41,332 bases of DNA from a virus, in IMG/VR virus record IMGVR_UViG_3300032085_000170, positions 1 to 41,332 of that record; one strand, written 5' to 3'. This document shows positions 20,509 through 29,572 of this stretch, piece after piece; within the stretch, counting starts at the first letter, position 1; every line of letters begins with the position of its first letter. The position numbers and the translations under genes are program-made. The notes beneath the pieces were generated by a model, which did no database searches, had not been told where the DNA came from, and saw only the letters and a list, made by a program, of their open reading frames with translations.

Positions 20509-21447
20509 ATGGCTCTTACTTTTCTCACATTAACTAATAGTGTTATTACACGTATGAACGAGGTAGAGCTTACTTCTAGTAACTTTACAAGTGCTAGAGG
20601 GGTACAGATACAATGTCAGAATGCAGTAAATGAATCAATACGATACATTAATCAGCGTGAGTTTGGGTACTCTTTTAATCACGCTAGTAACTCTTCTACT
20701 TTAGTAGCAGGTCAAAGTAGATATACTCTCCCTACAAGTACTAAGTCGTTAGATTATAGTACAGCAAGGATTAAAAAAGATGATGACCTTAACGCAGCAG
20801 GTAACAGTCTTACGACACTAAACTATAACGAATATATTCAAAACGGTCTTGCTGATCAAGAAGATGACGTTGTAGCTACCACATTAAATGGATCACACTC
20901 TAATAGTGTGGCTACTTTAACTCTTGCATCTACTACAGGACTTGATACTACAGGAACAGTACATATAGGTAGTGAGCAAGTTACTTACACCGGAATACTA
21001 GGCAATGATATTACAGGTTGTACACGTGGTGCTAATAGTACCACTGCTGCTGCACATTCTAGTGGTGTGGCAGTTACACAATTTGAAGAAGGTGGCGTAC
21101 CTAGAAGCATTGTACGCACTCCTGATAATAACTATCTTCTCCACCCCTACCCAGATAAAGCTTATACACTAGCTTTTGATTATTATACTTTTCCTTCTGA
21201 TCTGTCTGCACATGGAGATACAACAACTATTCCTGACCGATTTGCTCCTGTAATAGTAGACGGAGCTACCGCATATGTTTATCAATACCGTGGTGAGTTA
21301 AATCAATATCAATTAAATTTTGAACGTTTTGAACAAGGTATTAAAAACATGCAAAGTCTTCTTATTAATAAGTTTGAGTATGTTAGATCAACCGTTGTTT
21401 TAAGACCACGTGGTTCTATTAGTTTTATGTCTGGGGTTATTAATTAA
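20509..21447 (+). CDS. Tail tubular protein A-like (T7 gp11-like) with inserted beta domain
   Basis: A 312-residue protein starting MALTFLTLTNSVITRMNEVE. The N-terminal helices, the ALxYINQREFGYSFN region and the late PDRFAPVIVDGATAYVYQYR with QLNFERFEQGIKNM match podovirus gp11-type adaptors that join portal and tail. Residues about 121-190 are an insertion (TLASTTGLDTTGTVHIGSEQ then VTYTG...TTAAAH) that recurs in the next gene. The stop overlaps the next ATG (TAATG). Confidence 0.75.
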   Translation: MALTFLTLTNSVITRMNEVELTSSNFTSARGVQIQCQNAVNESIRYINQREFGYSFNHASNSSTLVAGQSRYTLPTSTKSLDYSTARIKKDDDLNAAGNSLTTLNYNEYIQNGLADQEDDVVATTLNGSHSNSVATLTLASTTGLDTTGTVHIGSEQVTYTGILGNDITGCTRGANSTTAAAHSSGVAVTQFEEGGVPRSIVRTPDNNYLLHPYPDKAYTLAFDYYTFPSDLSAHGDTTTIPDRFAPVIVDGATAYVYQYRGELNQYQLNFERFEQGIKNMQSLLINKFEYVRSTVVLRPRGSISFMSGVIN

Positions 21448-23192
21448 TGCCAGATAGTTCACAAGTACAACCAGTAGCATTTAATTGTGAAGGCGGTTTA
21501 ATACTTAACCGTTCTAACTTTATTATGCAACCGGGAGAAGCACTAGAACTAGAAAACTTTGAGCCTGACATTTCAGGTGGCTACAGACGTATTAGTGGTT
21601 TTCGTAAATATGTTAATGCTGTAGTTCCAATTACTAGCACCACTGCTGAAAACGTTTTAATGACTGCTTCTTTTGCAGACAAGATAATAGCAGCTAGAGG
21701 CGAAAAGATATTTAGTTCTGCTTCTACTGAGTTGTCTATAGCTATTGCATCAGGCACAGGTATGACAGGCTCTGGTACTATTACTGTACCCTCTACTACA
21801 GGGTTTTCTTCTAGTGGTACAATACAGATTAACTCAGAGTTATTTACCTACACAGGTGTTAATGCTACTACCTTTACTGGTGTAACTAGGGCTACTTCAA
21901 GTACTACTGCTGCAGCACATGCTAAGTTTGATGTAGTGTCTGAGAGTTGGACAGTCAGGGATACTGGCAGAACTAGTGCTACTAAGTACCACTTTGAAAG
22001 ATACAACTTTGATGGTAATGAAAAGATTATTTGTGTTGATGGTGTTAATGCCCCTGTAATATTTAACTCAGCTATGACTGCTGCTGATGTTAGTGACAGT
22101 AGTGTGGCAGGGTCTACAGTTGTAGCCTCCTACAGAAATCGTATGTTTTATGCAGGTAAATCTACTACGCCACAAGAAATAATTTTTAGTGAAGGCTTTA
22201 ATGAAGACGGGTTTAATACAGGTGCTTCTGATCCTGCAGGTAGTATCAGCGTTGACGATACAGTAGTTGCATTAAAAGTATTTCGTGATAGCTTGTTTAT
22301 CTTTTGTGAAAACAGGATTTTTAAACTAACTGGCTCTACTTCAAGTAATTTTTCTGTAGAACCTGTTACAAGAAACATTGGTTGCATTAACAGTTTTACC
22401 GTACAGGAATTTGCAGGTGACTTAATCTTCCTTGGTCCTGATGGCTTACGTACTGTTGCTGCTACTGCACGTATTGGTGATACAGAACTTGGTACTATTA
22501 GTAAGAATATCCAGACTGTATTTGATGAGAACATTAAAGATGCAGGATCGTTTGATAGTGTAGTTATACCCGATAAAACCCAATACCGTATATTTTTTAC
22601 TAAAGATGGTCAGGGTGCAAGCCTTTCTAAAGGGGCTATCTGTGTTCTTAAAAAAGAAGCATTTGAGTTTTCAGAAACACGTGGTATAAAGGTACAATGT
22701 ACAGATACTTTTATTGAAGCAGGTAATGTAATTGTAGTTCATGGTGATACCAATGGTTTTGTGCAAAGACAAGAGTCAGGTGATACATTTGATGGCACAA
22801 TAATATCAGGTAAGTATAGAAGTCCTGATATGAGCTTTGGGGATAACGGTATCCGTAAGCACATGCAACGGGTAATTATTAACTATAAACCTGAAGGTAC
22901 TGTTGATGCAGACTTAATAGTGCGTTATGATAACGAAGATAAAAACTCAGCAAGACCTGCTGTTTACCCTTTTGATAATACACAGCTTGCAGCTACGTAT
23001 GGTAATGCTTTATATAGTACCTCTGCTAGTACTACACAGTTTGTTTATGGTGGACCTACACAGCCACTTGTACGCCAACCAGTAGAAGGTTCAGGTTTTT
23101 CTGTAGCATTAAAAGTAGAAGATGGCGGCAGTAGTGCAGCTTATTCACTCAAAGGGTTTCAGTTAGAATATCAATTAGGAGCAAGACGTTAG
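21447..23192 (+). CDS. Tail tubular protein B-like (T7 gp12-like)
   Basis: A 581-residue beta-rich protein. The N-terminal GGLILNRSNFIMQPGEALEL then ENFEPDISGGYRRISGF is the hallmark of gp12-type tail nozzle proteins. Later segments (NRMFYAGKSTTPQEIIFSEG, DLIFLGPDGLRTV, MQRVIINYKPEG) fit the propeller fold. Residues about 95-166 are a copy of the insertion domain seen in the previous gene (ITVPSTTGFSSSGTIQINSE). It would form the tail tip that the fibres attach to. It ends directly at the next start. Confidence 0.8.
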   Translation: MPDSSQVQPVAFNCEGGLILNRSNFIMQPGEALELENFEPDISGGYRRISGFRKYVNAVVPITSTTAENVLMTASFADKIIAARGEKIFSSASTELSIAIASGTGMTGSGTITVPSTTGFSSSGTIQINSELFTYTGVNATTFTGVTRATSSTTAAAHAKFDVVSESWTVRDTGRTSATKYHFERYNFDGNEKIICVDGVNAPVIFNSAMTAADVSDSSVAGSTVVASYRNRMFYAGKSTTPQEIIFSEGFNEDGFNTGASDPAGSISVDDTVVALKVFRDSLFIFCENRIFKLTGSTSSNFSVEPVTRNIGCINSFTVQEFAGDLIFLGPDGLRTVAATARIGDTELGTISKNIQTVFDENIKDAGSFDSVVIPDKTQYRIFFTKDGQGASLSKGAICVLKKEAFEFSETRGIKVQCTDTFIEAGNVIVVHGDTNGFVQRQESGDTFDGTIISGKYRSPDMSFGDNGIRKHMQRVIINYKPEGTVDADLIVRYDNEDKNSARPAVYPFDNTQLAATYGNALYSTSASTTQFVYGGPTQPLVRQPVEGSGFSVALKVEDGGSSAAYSLKGFQLEYQLGARR

Positions 23193-24725
23193 ATGGGTGC
23201 TATTTATACAAGACAATCTACTTATGAAGATGGGGATACCATCACAGCAGATCATACTAACAATGAGTTTGATCAGCTTCTAGCTGCTTTTGCTGCAAGT
23301 ACAGGTCACACACATGATGGTACTACAGGTGAAGGTGGTCCTATTACGTCTTTGCTTGGTACTTCTCTTACCTTTGGCAATGGCACTGCAGGTACAGACA
23401 TTACAGTAACCTTTGATGGTGAGAGTAATGATGGTGTATTTAAGTGGATGGAGGATGAGGATTACTTTGAGTTTTCTGATGATTTACTTATTGCGTCAAC
23501 AGAGAAGATTCAGTTTCGTGATACTGGCATCTATCTTAATTCTAGTGTTGACGGTCAGCTTGACATTGTAGCAGACACAGAAGTACAGATTGCTGCTACT
23601 ACTATAGATATTAATGGTGCTGCTGATATATCAGGTAACTTAGGTGTTGGCGGTAATCTTACGGTAACAGGTACTACTACCTTTAATGGTGGTACAATTA
23701 CAATGGGTGATGCAGCCACTGACAATGTTGTGTTTGGTGCTGACGTAAACTCTAGTATTATTCCTAACACAGATGATACATACGATTTAGGTTCAGCTAG
23801 TCAAGAATGGCGTGACTTGTACATTGATGGTACAGCTTACTTAGATGCTATTAACTTTAATGGTACAGCTATTACTGCTACTGCTGCTGAACTTAATATC
23901 CTAGATGGTGTAACAGCCACAGCCACTGAGCTTAACTTAATTGATGGCGTTACAGCTACAACAGCAGAACTTAATATCTTAGATGGTGTTACATCTACTG
24001 CAGCAGAGTTAAACATTCTTGATGTAAGTGGTAGTACAATAGGCGATCTAGCTGAAATTAGTACCATTGCTAGTGATGATGTGTTTCTTGCACTTGATAC
24101 TTCTGGTGGTGGCATAAAGAAAGTTGCTAGAAGCACACTTGTATCTGGCCTTGCTACCTCATCTGCTATCTCTAATCTAAGTGAAGATACCAGCCCACAA
24201 CTAGGCGGCAACCTAGATATGAATGGTGCTGACATTGTTACTACTTCTAATGCTACAATAGACCTAGCACCTAATGGTACAGGCACTGTTGTTGTACGTG
24301 GTAACACTAACTCAGGTGCTATCGTATTTAACTGTGAGAGCAACAGCCACGGTCAAACAGTAATTGCACAACCACACTCAGCTTCTGTTACTAATACCAT
24401 GTTACTACCTGCTGGTGCTAGTTCTACTTTAGTATCACTTGTATCTACAGACACACTTACAAACAAAACACTTACTACCCCAGTACTCACTACCCCTATT
24501 GCAAATGCAGGGGTTCAGCTAAAGAATGGTGCTACGTCAGCAGGGTTCCTTGAGTTCTTTGAAGACTCAGACAATGGATCAAATAAAGTAACACTTATTG
24601 GCCCTGCATCTACTGCAGATATTACCTTGACTTTACCTTCAACTGCTGGTACAGTTTCAACTGAAGAAGCAGCAGTAATCATAGCACAAGATGAAGCAAC
24701 AGCTTTAGCAATCGCCCTTGGATAA
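23193..24725 (+). CDS. Tail fibre protein with ATELNILDG repeats
   Basis: A 510-residue fibre-like protein. The N-terminus (MGAIYTRQSTYEDGDTITAD then HTHDGTTGEGGPI) is typical of marine-phage fibre proteins and probably docks to the tail. The middle carries NTDDTYDLGSASQEWRDLYI, then four near-copies of T-A-x-E-L-N-[IL]-[IL]-D-G-V at residues about 227-280, a shaft repeat common in trimeric fibres. The C-terminus is Thr/Ser/Ala-rich and ends in an Ala/Glu helix. It begins the fibre cassette. Confidence 0.8.
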   Translation: MGAIYTRQSTYEDGDTITADHTNNEFDQLLAAFAASTGHTHDGTTGEGGPITSLLGTSLTFGNGTAGTDITVTFDGESNDGVFKWMEDEDYFEFSDDLLIASTEKIQFRDTGIYLNSSVDGQLDIVADTEVQIAATTIDINGAADISGNLGVGGNLTVTGTTTFNGGTITMGDAATDNVVFGADVNSSIIPNTDDTYDLGSASQEWRDLYIDGTAYLDAINFNGTAITATAAELNILDGVTATATELNLIDGVTATTAELNILDGVTSTAAELNILDVSGSTIGDLAEISTIASDDVFLALDTSGGGIKKVARSTLVSGLATSSAISNLSEDTSPQLGGNLDMNGADIVTTSNATIDLAPNGTGTVVVRGNTNSGAIVFNCESNSHGQTVIAQPHSASVTNTMLLPAGASSTLVSLVSTDTLTNKTLTTPVLTTPIANAGVQLKNGATSAGFLEFFEDSDNGSNKVTLIGPASTADITLTLPSTAGTVSTEEAAVIIAQDEATALAIALG

Positions 24726-24737
24726 GGATATAAAATA

Positions 24738-25094
24738 ATGGCAAATACATTCAAGACAATTACAAGGGACGTTGCACCAGCTAGTGCAGGTACTCCTGAA
24801 ACAATATACACTACTCAATCAAGTACTAGGGCTATCATCTTAGGACTTACTTTAGCTAACGTACACACCTCTCAGGTTACAGCAAGTGTAACTCTGGTTA
24901 GTACAACTACACAAACAAGTCAAACACAAAACACTACAGCACACATTATTAAAGATGCAGCTATACCAGTAGGATCATCACTGTCTGTACTAGACGGTAA
25001 GGTTGTTCTTAACGCAGGTGATATCATTAAGGTAGACTGTAGTGTGGCAGATAAAGTCTCAGTAATTATGAGCTACATGGAGATTGACAGCTAA
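24738..25094 (+). CDS. Small fibre-associated structural protein
   Basis: A 118-residue beta-sandwich-like protein starting MANTFKTITRDVAPASAGTP. Hydrophobic and Thr residues alternate (AIILGLTLANVHTSQVTASV), and it ends KVSVIMSYMEIDS. Proteins of this size and pattern accompany fibre genes in marine phages and may cap or connect fibre parts. AAGGATA lies upstream. It is coupled to the next fibre gene by a TAATG overlap. Confidence 0.6.
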   Translation: MANTFKTITRDVAPASAGTPETIYTTQSSTRAIILGLTLANVHTSQVTASVTLVSTTTQTSQTQNTTAHIIKDAAIPVGSSLSVLDGKVVLNAGDIIKVDCSVADKVSVIMSYMEIDS

Positions 25095-26125
25095 TGGCAG
25101 GTTATATTGGTAATCAAGCACAGATCAGGTCAGGGCTTAGTGCAACTATTGATGAGCTTAATATCATTGATGGTGTTACGGCTACCACTGCTGAGTTAAA
25201 CTACAATGATACAGGTGCTGCAGTAGGGACTGTTGTAGCTAGTAAGACTGTAACTGCAGATGCAAACAAAGATGTAGCTAGTCTCCGTAATGTAACAGCT
25301 ACAGGTGTTGCAACAGTTGGAAGTGTAGTAGTAGCAGATGGTGGTAACATTGGTGCTGCATCAGACACAGATAGTCTAGCTATTGCAAGTAACGGTGTAG
25401 TGACATTTAGTCAAGCTCCTGTATTTCCTGATGGTAGTTTAAACTTAGCAGACCTAGACATAGACGGTGGCACTGACATTGGTGCAGCATTAGTTGATGC
25501 AGACTTAATGATTGTAGATGACGGTGCAGGTGGCACTAATCGTAAAGCTACAATGTCTAGGCTTGCAACTTATATGGGTACTAAAATTGGTGGTGGATTA
25601 GAGTTTATTTCTTCTACTGATATCAGTGATGCAGCTACTGTATCTTTTACAGGATTTGATGCAAGTAAATATGATAATTATGTTTTTTACATTCAAAATG
25701 TTACTATAACGGGTGCTGGCGGTGTGGATTTTGGACTGAGAACTAGCAGTAATGGTGGTAGTAGTTACGATAGTGGTAGTAGTGACTATCAATGGGTATC
25801 CAAAGGTCAGAGAGCTACAAGCGACGAAGACAGTTATGATGTAGCCGACACTGACATACGACTTACATTTTCTCAAGGTGGAGATACTGGTGAAGAAGGG
25901 GGAGCTTCAGGAACTGTACAAATTTTTGGGCCACATTTAACTACTAAAACTAGAGTATCTTCTAATTTAGGTTTTTTTAATTCTGGCTCAGAGGGTCAGC
26001 CTTCTATGCAAATAGTTAATGGTGTTAGAGAATCAGAAGCTGATGTAGATGCAGTTCAGTTTTTTATGAGCAGTGGTAATATAGCATCAGGAACAATTAC
26101 TATGTATGGTATGGTTAATTCATAA
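25094..26125 (+). CDS. Tail fibre paralogue 1
   Basis: A 343-residue fibre protein. It starts MAGYIGNQAQIRSG, has one IDELNIIDGVTATTAELNYN repeat, then a stalk segment (DGGTDIGAALVDADLMIVDD and on to GGGLEFISSTDIS) shared almost unchanged with the gene at 26442. A unique region follows, then a shared C-terminus (GNIASGTITMYGMVNS). The conserved-variable-conserved layout is typical of a receptor-binding domain swapped between constant attachment and trimer-capping parts. Confidence 0.75.
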   Translation: MAGYIGNQAQIRSGLSATIDELNIIDGVTATTAELNYNDTGAAVGTVVASKTVTADANKDVASLRNVTATGVATVGSVVVADGGNIGAASDTDSLAIASNGVVTFSQAPVFPDGSLNLADLDIDGGTDIGAALVDADLMIVDDGAGGTNRKATMSRLATYMGTKIGGGLEFISSTDISDAATVSFTGFDASKYDNYVFYIQNVTITGAGGVDFGLRTSSNGGSSYDSGSSDYQWVSKGQRATSDEDSYDVADTDIRLTFSQGGDTGEEGGASGTVQIFGPHLTTKTRVSSNLGFFNSGSEGQPSMQIVNGVRESEADVDAVQFFMSSGNIASGTITMYGMVNS

Positions 26126-26149
26126 CACAACAACAAAGGAAAAGCAGAA

Positions 26150-26431
26150 ATGCCAAGATATCATAATATTAACGGAGAAATGGTTCAGTTCACAGCAGCA
26201 GAAGAAACTGCACGTGATGCTGAAGAACAAGCATGGGCTGACGGTGCAGACACACGTGCTGCTGTACAGGTCCGTGAAGAACGTGATGCACTACTGGCTG
26301 CTACAGACTGGATGGGCAACAGTGATGTAACCATGTCAGACGCATGGACTACTTATCGTACAGCACTACGGGACGTACCAGCACAGGGTGGATTCCCTAA
26401 TAGTATTACGTGGCCTACCAAGCCTAGCTAA
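26150..26431 (+). CDS. Phage tail assembly chaperone-like protein
   Basis: A 93-residue protein starting MPRYHNINGEMVQFTAAEET. The C-terminal half (VREERDALLAATDWMGNSDV then WTTYRTALRDVPAQGGFPNS and ITWPTKPS) matches the pattern of small tail-fibre assembly chaperones (ERD.LLA..DW...D...W..YR..LRD.P.Q.GFP..I.WP). It lies between two fibre paralogues, which fits a folding or assembly role for them. A different frame at 26106-26330 is discarded. Confidence 0.8.
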   Translation: MPRYHNINGEMVQFTAAEETARDAEEQAWADGADTRAAVQVREERDALLAATDWMGNSDVTMSDAWTTYRTALRDVPAQGGFPNSITWPTKPS

Positions 26432-26441
26432 AGGATAGATT

Positions 26442-27353
26442 ATGACTAAAGCAAGAGATACAGCTAACATTGTAGGCGGTGGGTTTTCTGGCACTATTGC
26501 TGGTGCCACAATGGAACCTACGGGTGACACTGCTGCAGGAGACAATGCTGCAATAGGCTTTACTGCTGCTGAAGGTCTAATCTTAACAGGGCAAGGTAGT
26601 ACAGGTGACGTTACTATTAAAAATGATGCTGATGCATTAGTAGCTCATGTACCCACAGGTACTACAGGTATTACCTTTGCTGGAACACCAACTTTCCCAG
26701 ATGGTAGCATTGCTGTAGCTGACTTAGACATTGATGGCGGTACAGATATTGGTGCTGCTCTTGTAGATGCTGACCTTATGATTGTAGACGATGGGGCTGG
26801 TGGTACTAACCGCAAGGCTACAATGGCTAGGTTGGCTACTTATATGGGAACTAAAATTGGTGGTGGACTAGAGTTTATCTCTTCTACTGATATAAGCAAC
26901 GCAGCAACAGCTAGTTTTACTGGGTTTGATAGCAGTAAATATGACAGCTATCTTTTTACCTGCGCCAATATTGTTCCCGCAACGGATGACGCCGATTTTG
27001 CAATAAGAATGTCTATTGACAACGGTTCTAATTATTTATCTGCAAGTGATAGCTATTTTGCTGGCAGTCCGACTGATGCAGATGCAAGTTATATACCTTT
27101 AATGTATTATGGCATGGGTAATGTTTCAACAGAAGGGGCGTCATTAGATGTTAAAGTACACGGCCCTCATCTAAATACATGTACTTATGCTTTTGCAGAC
27201 GGTGTTTATTCAAAAAACAACGGTAATCTGGATAAGACCCCGCAGGGTGGTAAAACAAAAATTGCTAGAGTTGTTAATGCTGTTCAGTTTTTATTTCACA
27301 CTGGGAACATAGCAAGTGGAACAATTACTATGTACGGTAGAGTTAATTCATAA
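26442..27353 (+). CDS. Tail fibre paralogue 2
   Basis: A 303-residue fibre protein starting MTKARDTANIVGGGFSGTIA. Residues about 26-80 (TGDTAAGDNAAIGFTAAEG, LTGQGSTGDVTIKNDADA) are shared with the gene at 27363. The next stretch (DGGTDIGAALVDADLMIVDD to STDIS) is shared with the gene at 25094, followed by a unique middle. The C-terminus (VNAVQFLFHTGNIASGTITM) again matches 25094. The gene is therefore a mosaic of its two neighbours and likely carries a different binding specificity. Confidence 0.75.
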   Translation: MTKARDTANIVGGGFSGTIAGATMEPTGDTAAGDNAAIGFTAAEGLILTGQGSTGDVTIKNDADALVAHVPTGTTGITFAGTPTFPDGSIAVADLDIDGGTDIGAALVDADLMIVDDGAGGTNRKATMARLATYMGTKIGGGLEFISSTDISNAATASFTGFDSSKYDSYLFTCANIVPATDDADFAIRMSIDNGSNYLSASDSYFAGSPTDADASYIPLMYYGMGNVSTEGASLDVKVHGPHLNTCTYAFADGVYSKNNGNLDKTPQGGKTKIARVVNAVQFLFHTGNIASGTITMYGRVNS

Positions 27354-27362
27354 GGAAACAAA

Positions 27363-28448
27363 ATGGCAGGTTATATAGGTTCAGTACCCGTACCCCAAGC
27401 AACAGAAACTAGGGACGTTTACACAGCTACATCAAGTCAAACTACATTCACTACAGGGGGTTACACTCCTAACTTTGTATCCGTGTATCTTAACGGAGTA
27501 CACTTAGCTAGGGCTGACTATACTGCTACTAATGGGTCTGACGTAGTACTAGCTGTAGGGGCAGCAGCAGATGACACTGTAGAGATTGTTTCGTTTGCTA
27601 CGTTTGAAGTATCAGCACAGACATTCACAGGGGATGTTACTGCATCAGGTGGTACGTTCTTACCTACAGGTGACACAGCAGCAGGTGATGATGCAGCCGT
27701 AGGGTATGCTGCTGCTGATGGCTTGGTGCTTACTGGTCAGGGTTCTACCTCAGATGTAACCATTAAGAATGACGCAGATGCTACTGTAATGTCTATACCT
27801 ACAGGCACTACAGGTGCTACGTTTGCAGGTGACGTTATAATTCCTGACGGTGATCTAATCTTGGGTAGCACTGCTGTTACTAGCACTGCTGCTGAGTTAA
27901 ATCAATTAGATGGAGTAGTAGCAAAAACTGCAGGTAAAGAAACTATATGGGTTCCTGCCAGTGCTATGCAGCCCACTACTTCTAATGGTTGTTCTGCACT
28001 TACTACAGTAGAGACTACATCAGGTAGACCTGATATGGTTGTATTAGACTTTGATAAAGATAGTGATGAATTTGCACAGTTTAGTGTGGCATTTCCTAAA
28101 TCATGGAATGAAGGTACTGTAACCTTTCAATTCTTTTGGTCAGGCATTGCAGCCACTACAGGTGTAACATTAGGATTACAAGGTGTAGCTGTAGGAGACA
28201 ATGATACAATAGATGTAGCATATGGCACAGCAGTATTAGTAGATGATGATGCTCAAGGTGCTGTAGAAGAAATGTTAGTGTCTGCTGAGAGTGCTGCTAT
28301 TACTATTGCAGGTTCACCAGCAGTAGATCAACTTTGTTACTTTAGAATATTTAGGGATGTTTCAGCAACTAATGATGATATGGCAGGAGACTGTAGACTA
28401 CATGGCATTAAATTATTCTTTACCACTGATGCGGCGAATGATGCATAA
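27363..28448 (+). CDS. Tail fibre paralogue 3
   Basis: A 361-residue protein starting MAGYIGSVPVPQATETRDVY. The first 85 residues are a beta domain common at fibre N-termini (TFTTGGYTPNFVSVYLNGVH). The TGDTAAGDDAAVGYAAADG and GQGSTSDVTIKNDADA segment matches paralogue 2, and STAAELNQLDGV matches the repeats of the 23193 gene. The C-terminal 160 residues form a different beta-rich domain (TIWVPASAMQP, FQFFWSGIAATTGVTLGLQG, CRLHGIKLFF) that may bind a surface sugar. It is coupled to the next gene by TAATG. Confidence 0.75.
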   Translation: MAGYIGSVPVPQATETRDVYTATSSQTTFTTGGYTPNFVSVYLNGVHLARADYTATNGSDVVLAVGAAADDTVEIVSFATFEVSAQTFTGDVTASGGTFLPTGDTAAGDDAAVGYAAADGLVLTGQGSTSDVTIKNDADATVMSIPTGTTGATFAGDVIIPDGDLILGSTAVTSTAAELNQLDGVVAKTAGKETIWVPASAMQPTTSNGCSALTTVETTSGRPDMVVLDFDKDSDEFAQFSVAFPKSWNEGTVTFQFFWSGIAATTGVTLGLQGVAVGDNDTIDVAYGTAVLVDDDAQGAVEEMLVSAESAAITIAGSPAVDQLCYFRIFRDVSATNDDMAGDCRLHGIKLFFTTDAANDA

Positions 28449-29233
28449 TGAGTAGCTTTGGTTATAATATGTTAGGCTTTGGCGGTTATCCAAGTAGAGG
28501 GGGACCGCCGATTGACCTTACTTATACTCTTGTTGCTGGCGGTGGCGGTTCAGGCAGAAACCGTGGTGGTGGTGGCGGTGCTGGAGGCATGAGGACATTT
28601 TCTAACGTAGAACAAGAGAGTGGCGATTACACTATCACTATCGGCGCAGGCGGTGTGTTAGGCTCTGCCAGCCAAGCACAAACAAATGGCGGTAATACCA
28701 CAGCTTTTGGCGAGACAATGATAGGTGGGGGTCGTGGTGGTGCTAACGGTAGTTCGGGCGGCGTTACTGGCTCTGTTGGTGGTTCGGGTGGCGGTGGTGG
28801 CTCTACGAATTCTGCCGCAGGAGGAGCAGGTACGACAAATCAAGGAAATGCTGGTGGAAATGCTGGCACTAGAGAATACGGGCCGGGGGCTGGTGGCGGG
28901 GGTAAAGGGGCCGTTGGAGCAAATGCTGTTAACACTGACTTTGGGGCAGGAGGTGCAGGTGCTGCGGGAACAGATGGAGTAACATATGCTGTTGGTGGTG
29001 ATGGTGGTAATAATGCTAATGGTGCTGGTACAGGCCCAGCAGGAGGGGCTAACACAGGCAACGGTGCTGGTGGTGGGTCTGGTGATACTGACGGGACAGC
29101 AGGTGGTTCTGGTATTGTTGTTATTAAGTACCTTACATCTTCTGAGGGTTCAGCTTCAGGCGGCACTGTTACGACAAGTGGTGATTATACGTTCCACAAA
29201 TTTACTTCCTCTGGCACATTTACGATTGATTAA
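28448..29233 (+). CDS. Glycine-rich adhesin-like protein
   Basis: A 261-residue protein in which long Gly-rich runs (GGGGSGRNRGGGGGAGG, GGSGGGGGSTNSAAGGAG) separate short conserved strands (YTLVAGGGG, DYTITIGAGG, GSGIVVIKYLTS). It ends SGDYTFHKFTSSGTFTID. This matches the phage Gly-rich adhesins thought to form polyglycine-II helix bundles at fibre tips, as in T-even gp38. It would contact the host receptor. Base composition is visibly more GC-rich than its neighbours, driven by glycine codons. Confidence 0.8.
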   Translation: MSSFGYNMLGFGGYPSRGGPPIDLTYTLVAGGGGSGRNRGGGGGAGGMRTFSNVEQESGDYTITIGAGGVLGSASQAQTNGGNTTAFGETMIGGGRGGANGSSGGVTGSVGGSGGGGGSTNSAAGGAGTTNQGNAGGNAGTREYGPGAGGGGKGAVGANAVNTDFGAGGAGAAGTDGVTYAVGGDGGNNANGAGTGPAGGANTGNGAGGGSGDTDGTAGGSGIVVIKYLTSSEGSASGGTVTTSGDYTFHKFTSSGTFTID

Positions 29234-29236
29234 ATA

Positions 29237-29572
29237 ATGGCACATTATGCAAAAATAGAAAACGGAATTGTCACGCAAGTAATTGTGGCTGAACAAGACT
29301 TTGTTGATACTCAGGTAGGGACTTGGGTTCAGACCAGCTACAATACATATGGTGGTCAGCACCGACTTGGCAACACACCATTAAGAAAAAACTATGCAGG
29401 TGTTGGCTACACATATGACAGCACAAGGGATGCTTTCTATGCGCCACAGCCTCACCCAAGTTGGATACTAAACGAAACAACTTGTTTGTGGGAGCCACCT
29501 GTTGCGTATCCTGATGATGACAAAAGCTACATTTGGAATGAAGATACAACAAGCTGGGTTGAAGTAACTTAA
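29237..29572 (+). CDS. Conserved fibre-region protein
   Basis: A 111-residue protein starting MAHYAKIENGIVTQVIVAEQ. The start (MAHYAKIENGIV.QVIV), the middle KNYAGVGYTYDSTRDAFYAP and the end IWNEDTTSWVEVT are a widely shared set in marine and cyanophage fibre regions, with many Tyr and Trp. It probably belongs to the fibre tip or its assembly. It overlaps the next gene (TAATG). Function inferred from context. Confidence 0.75.
   Translation: MAHYAKIENGIVTQVIVAEQDFVDTQVGTWVQTSYNTYGGQHRLGNTPLRKNYAGVGYTYDSTRDAFYAPQPHPSWILNETTCLWEPPVAYPDDDKSYIWNEDTTSWVEVT

Noticed and set aside
24015-24343. Leftward gene opposite the main fibre
   Set aside because: A shadow of repetitive Thr/Ala fibre codons; no start signal and no neighbours in that direction.
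28840-29166. Pro-rich leftward frame opposite the Gly-rich adhesin
   Set aside because: It is the complement of glycine codons; long antisense frames are expected there and no ribosome site exists.
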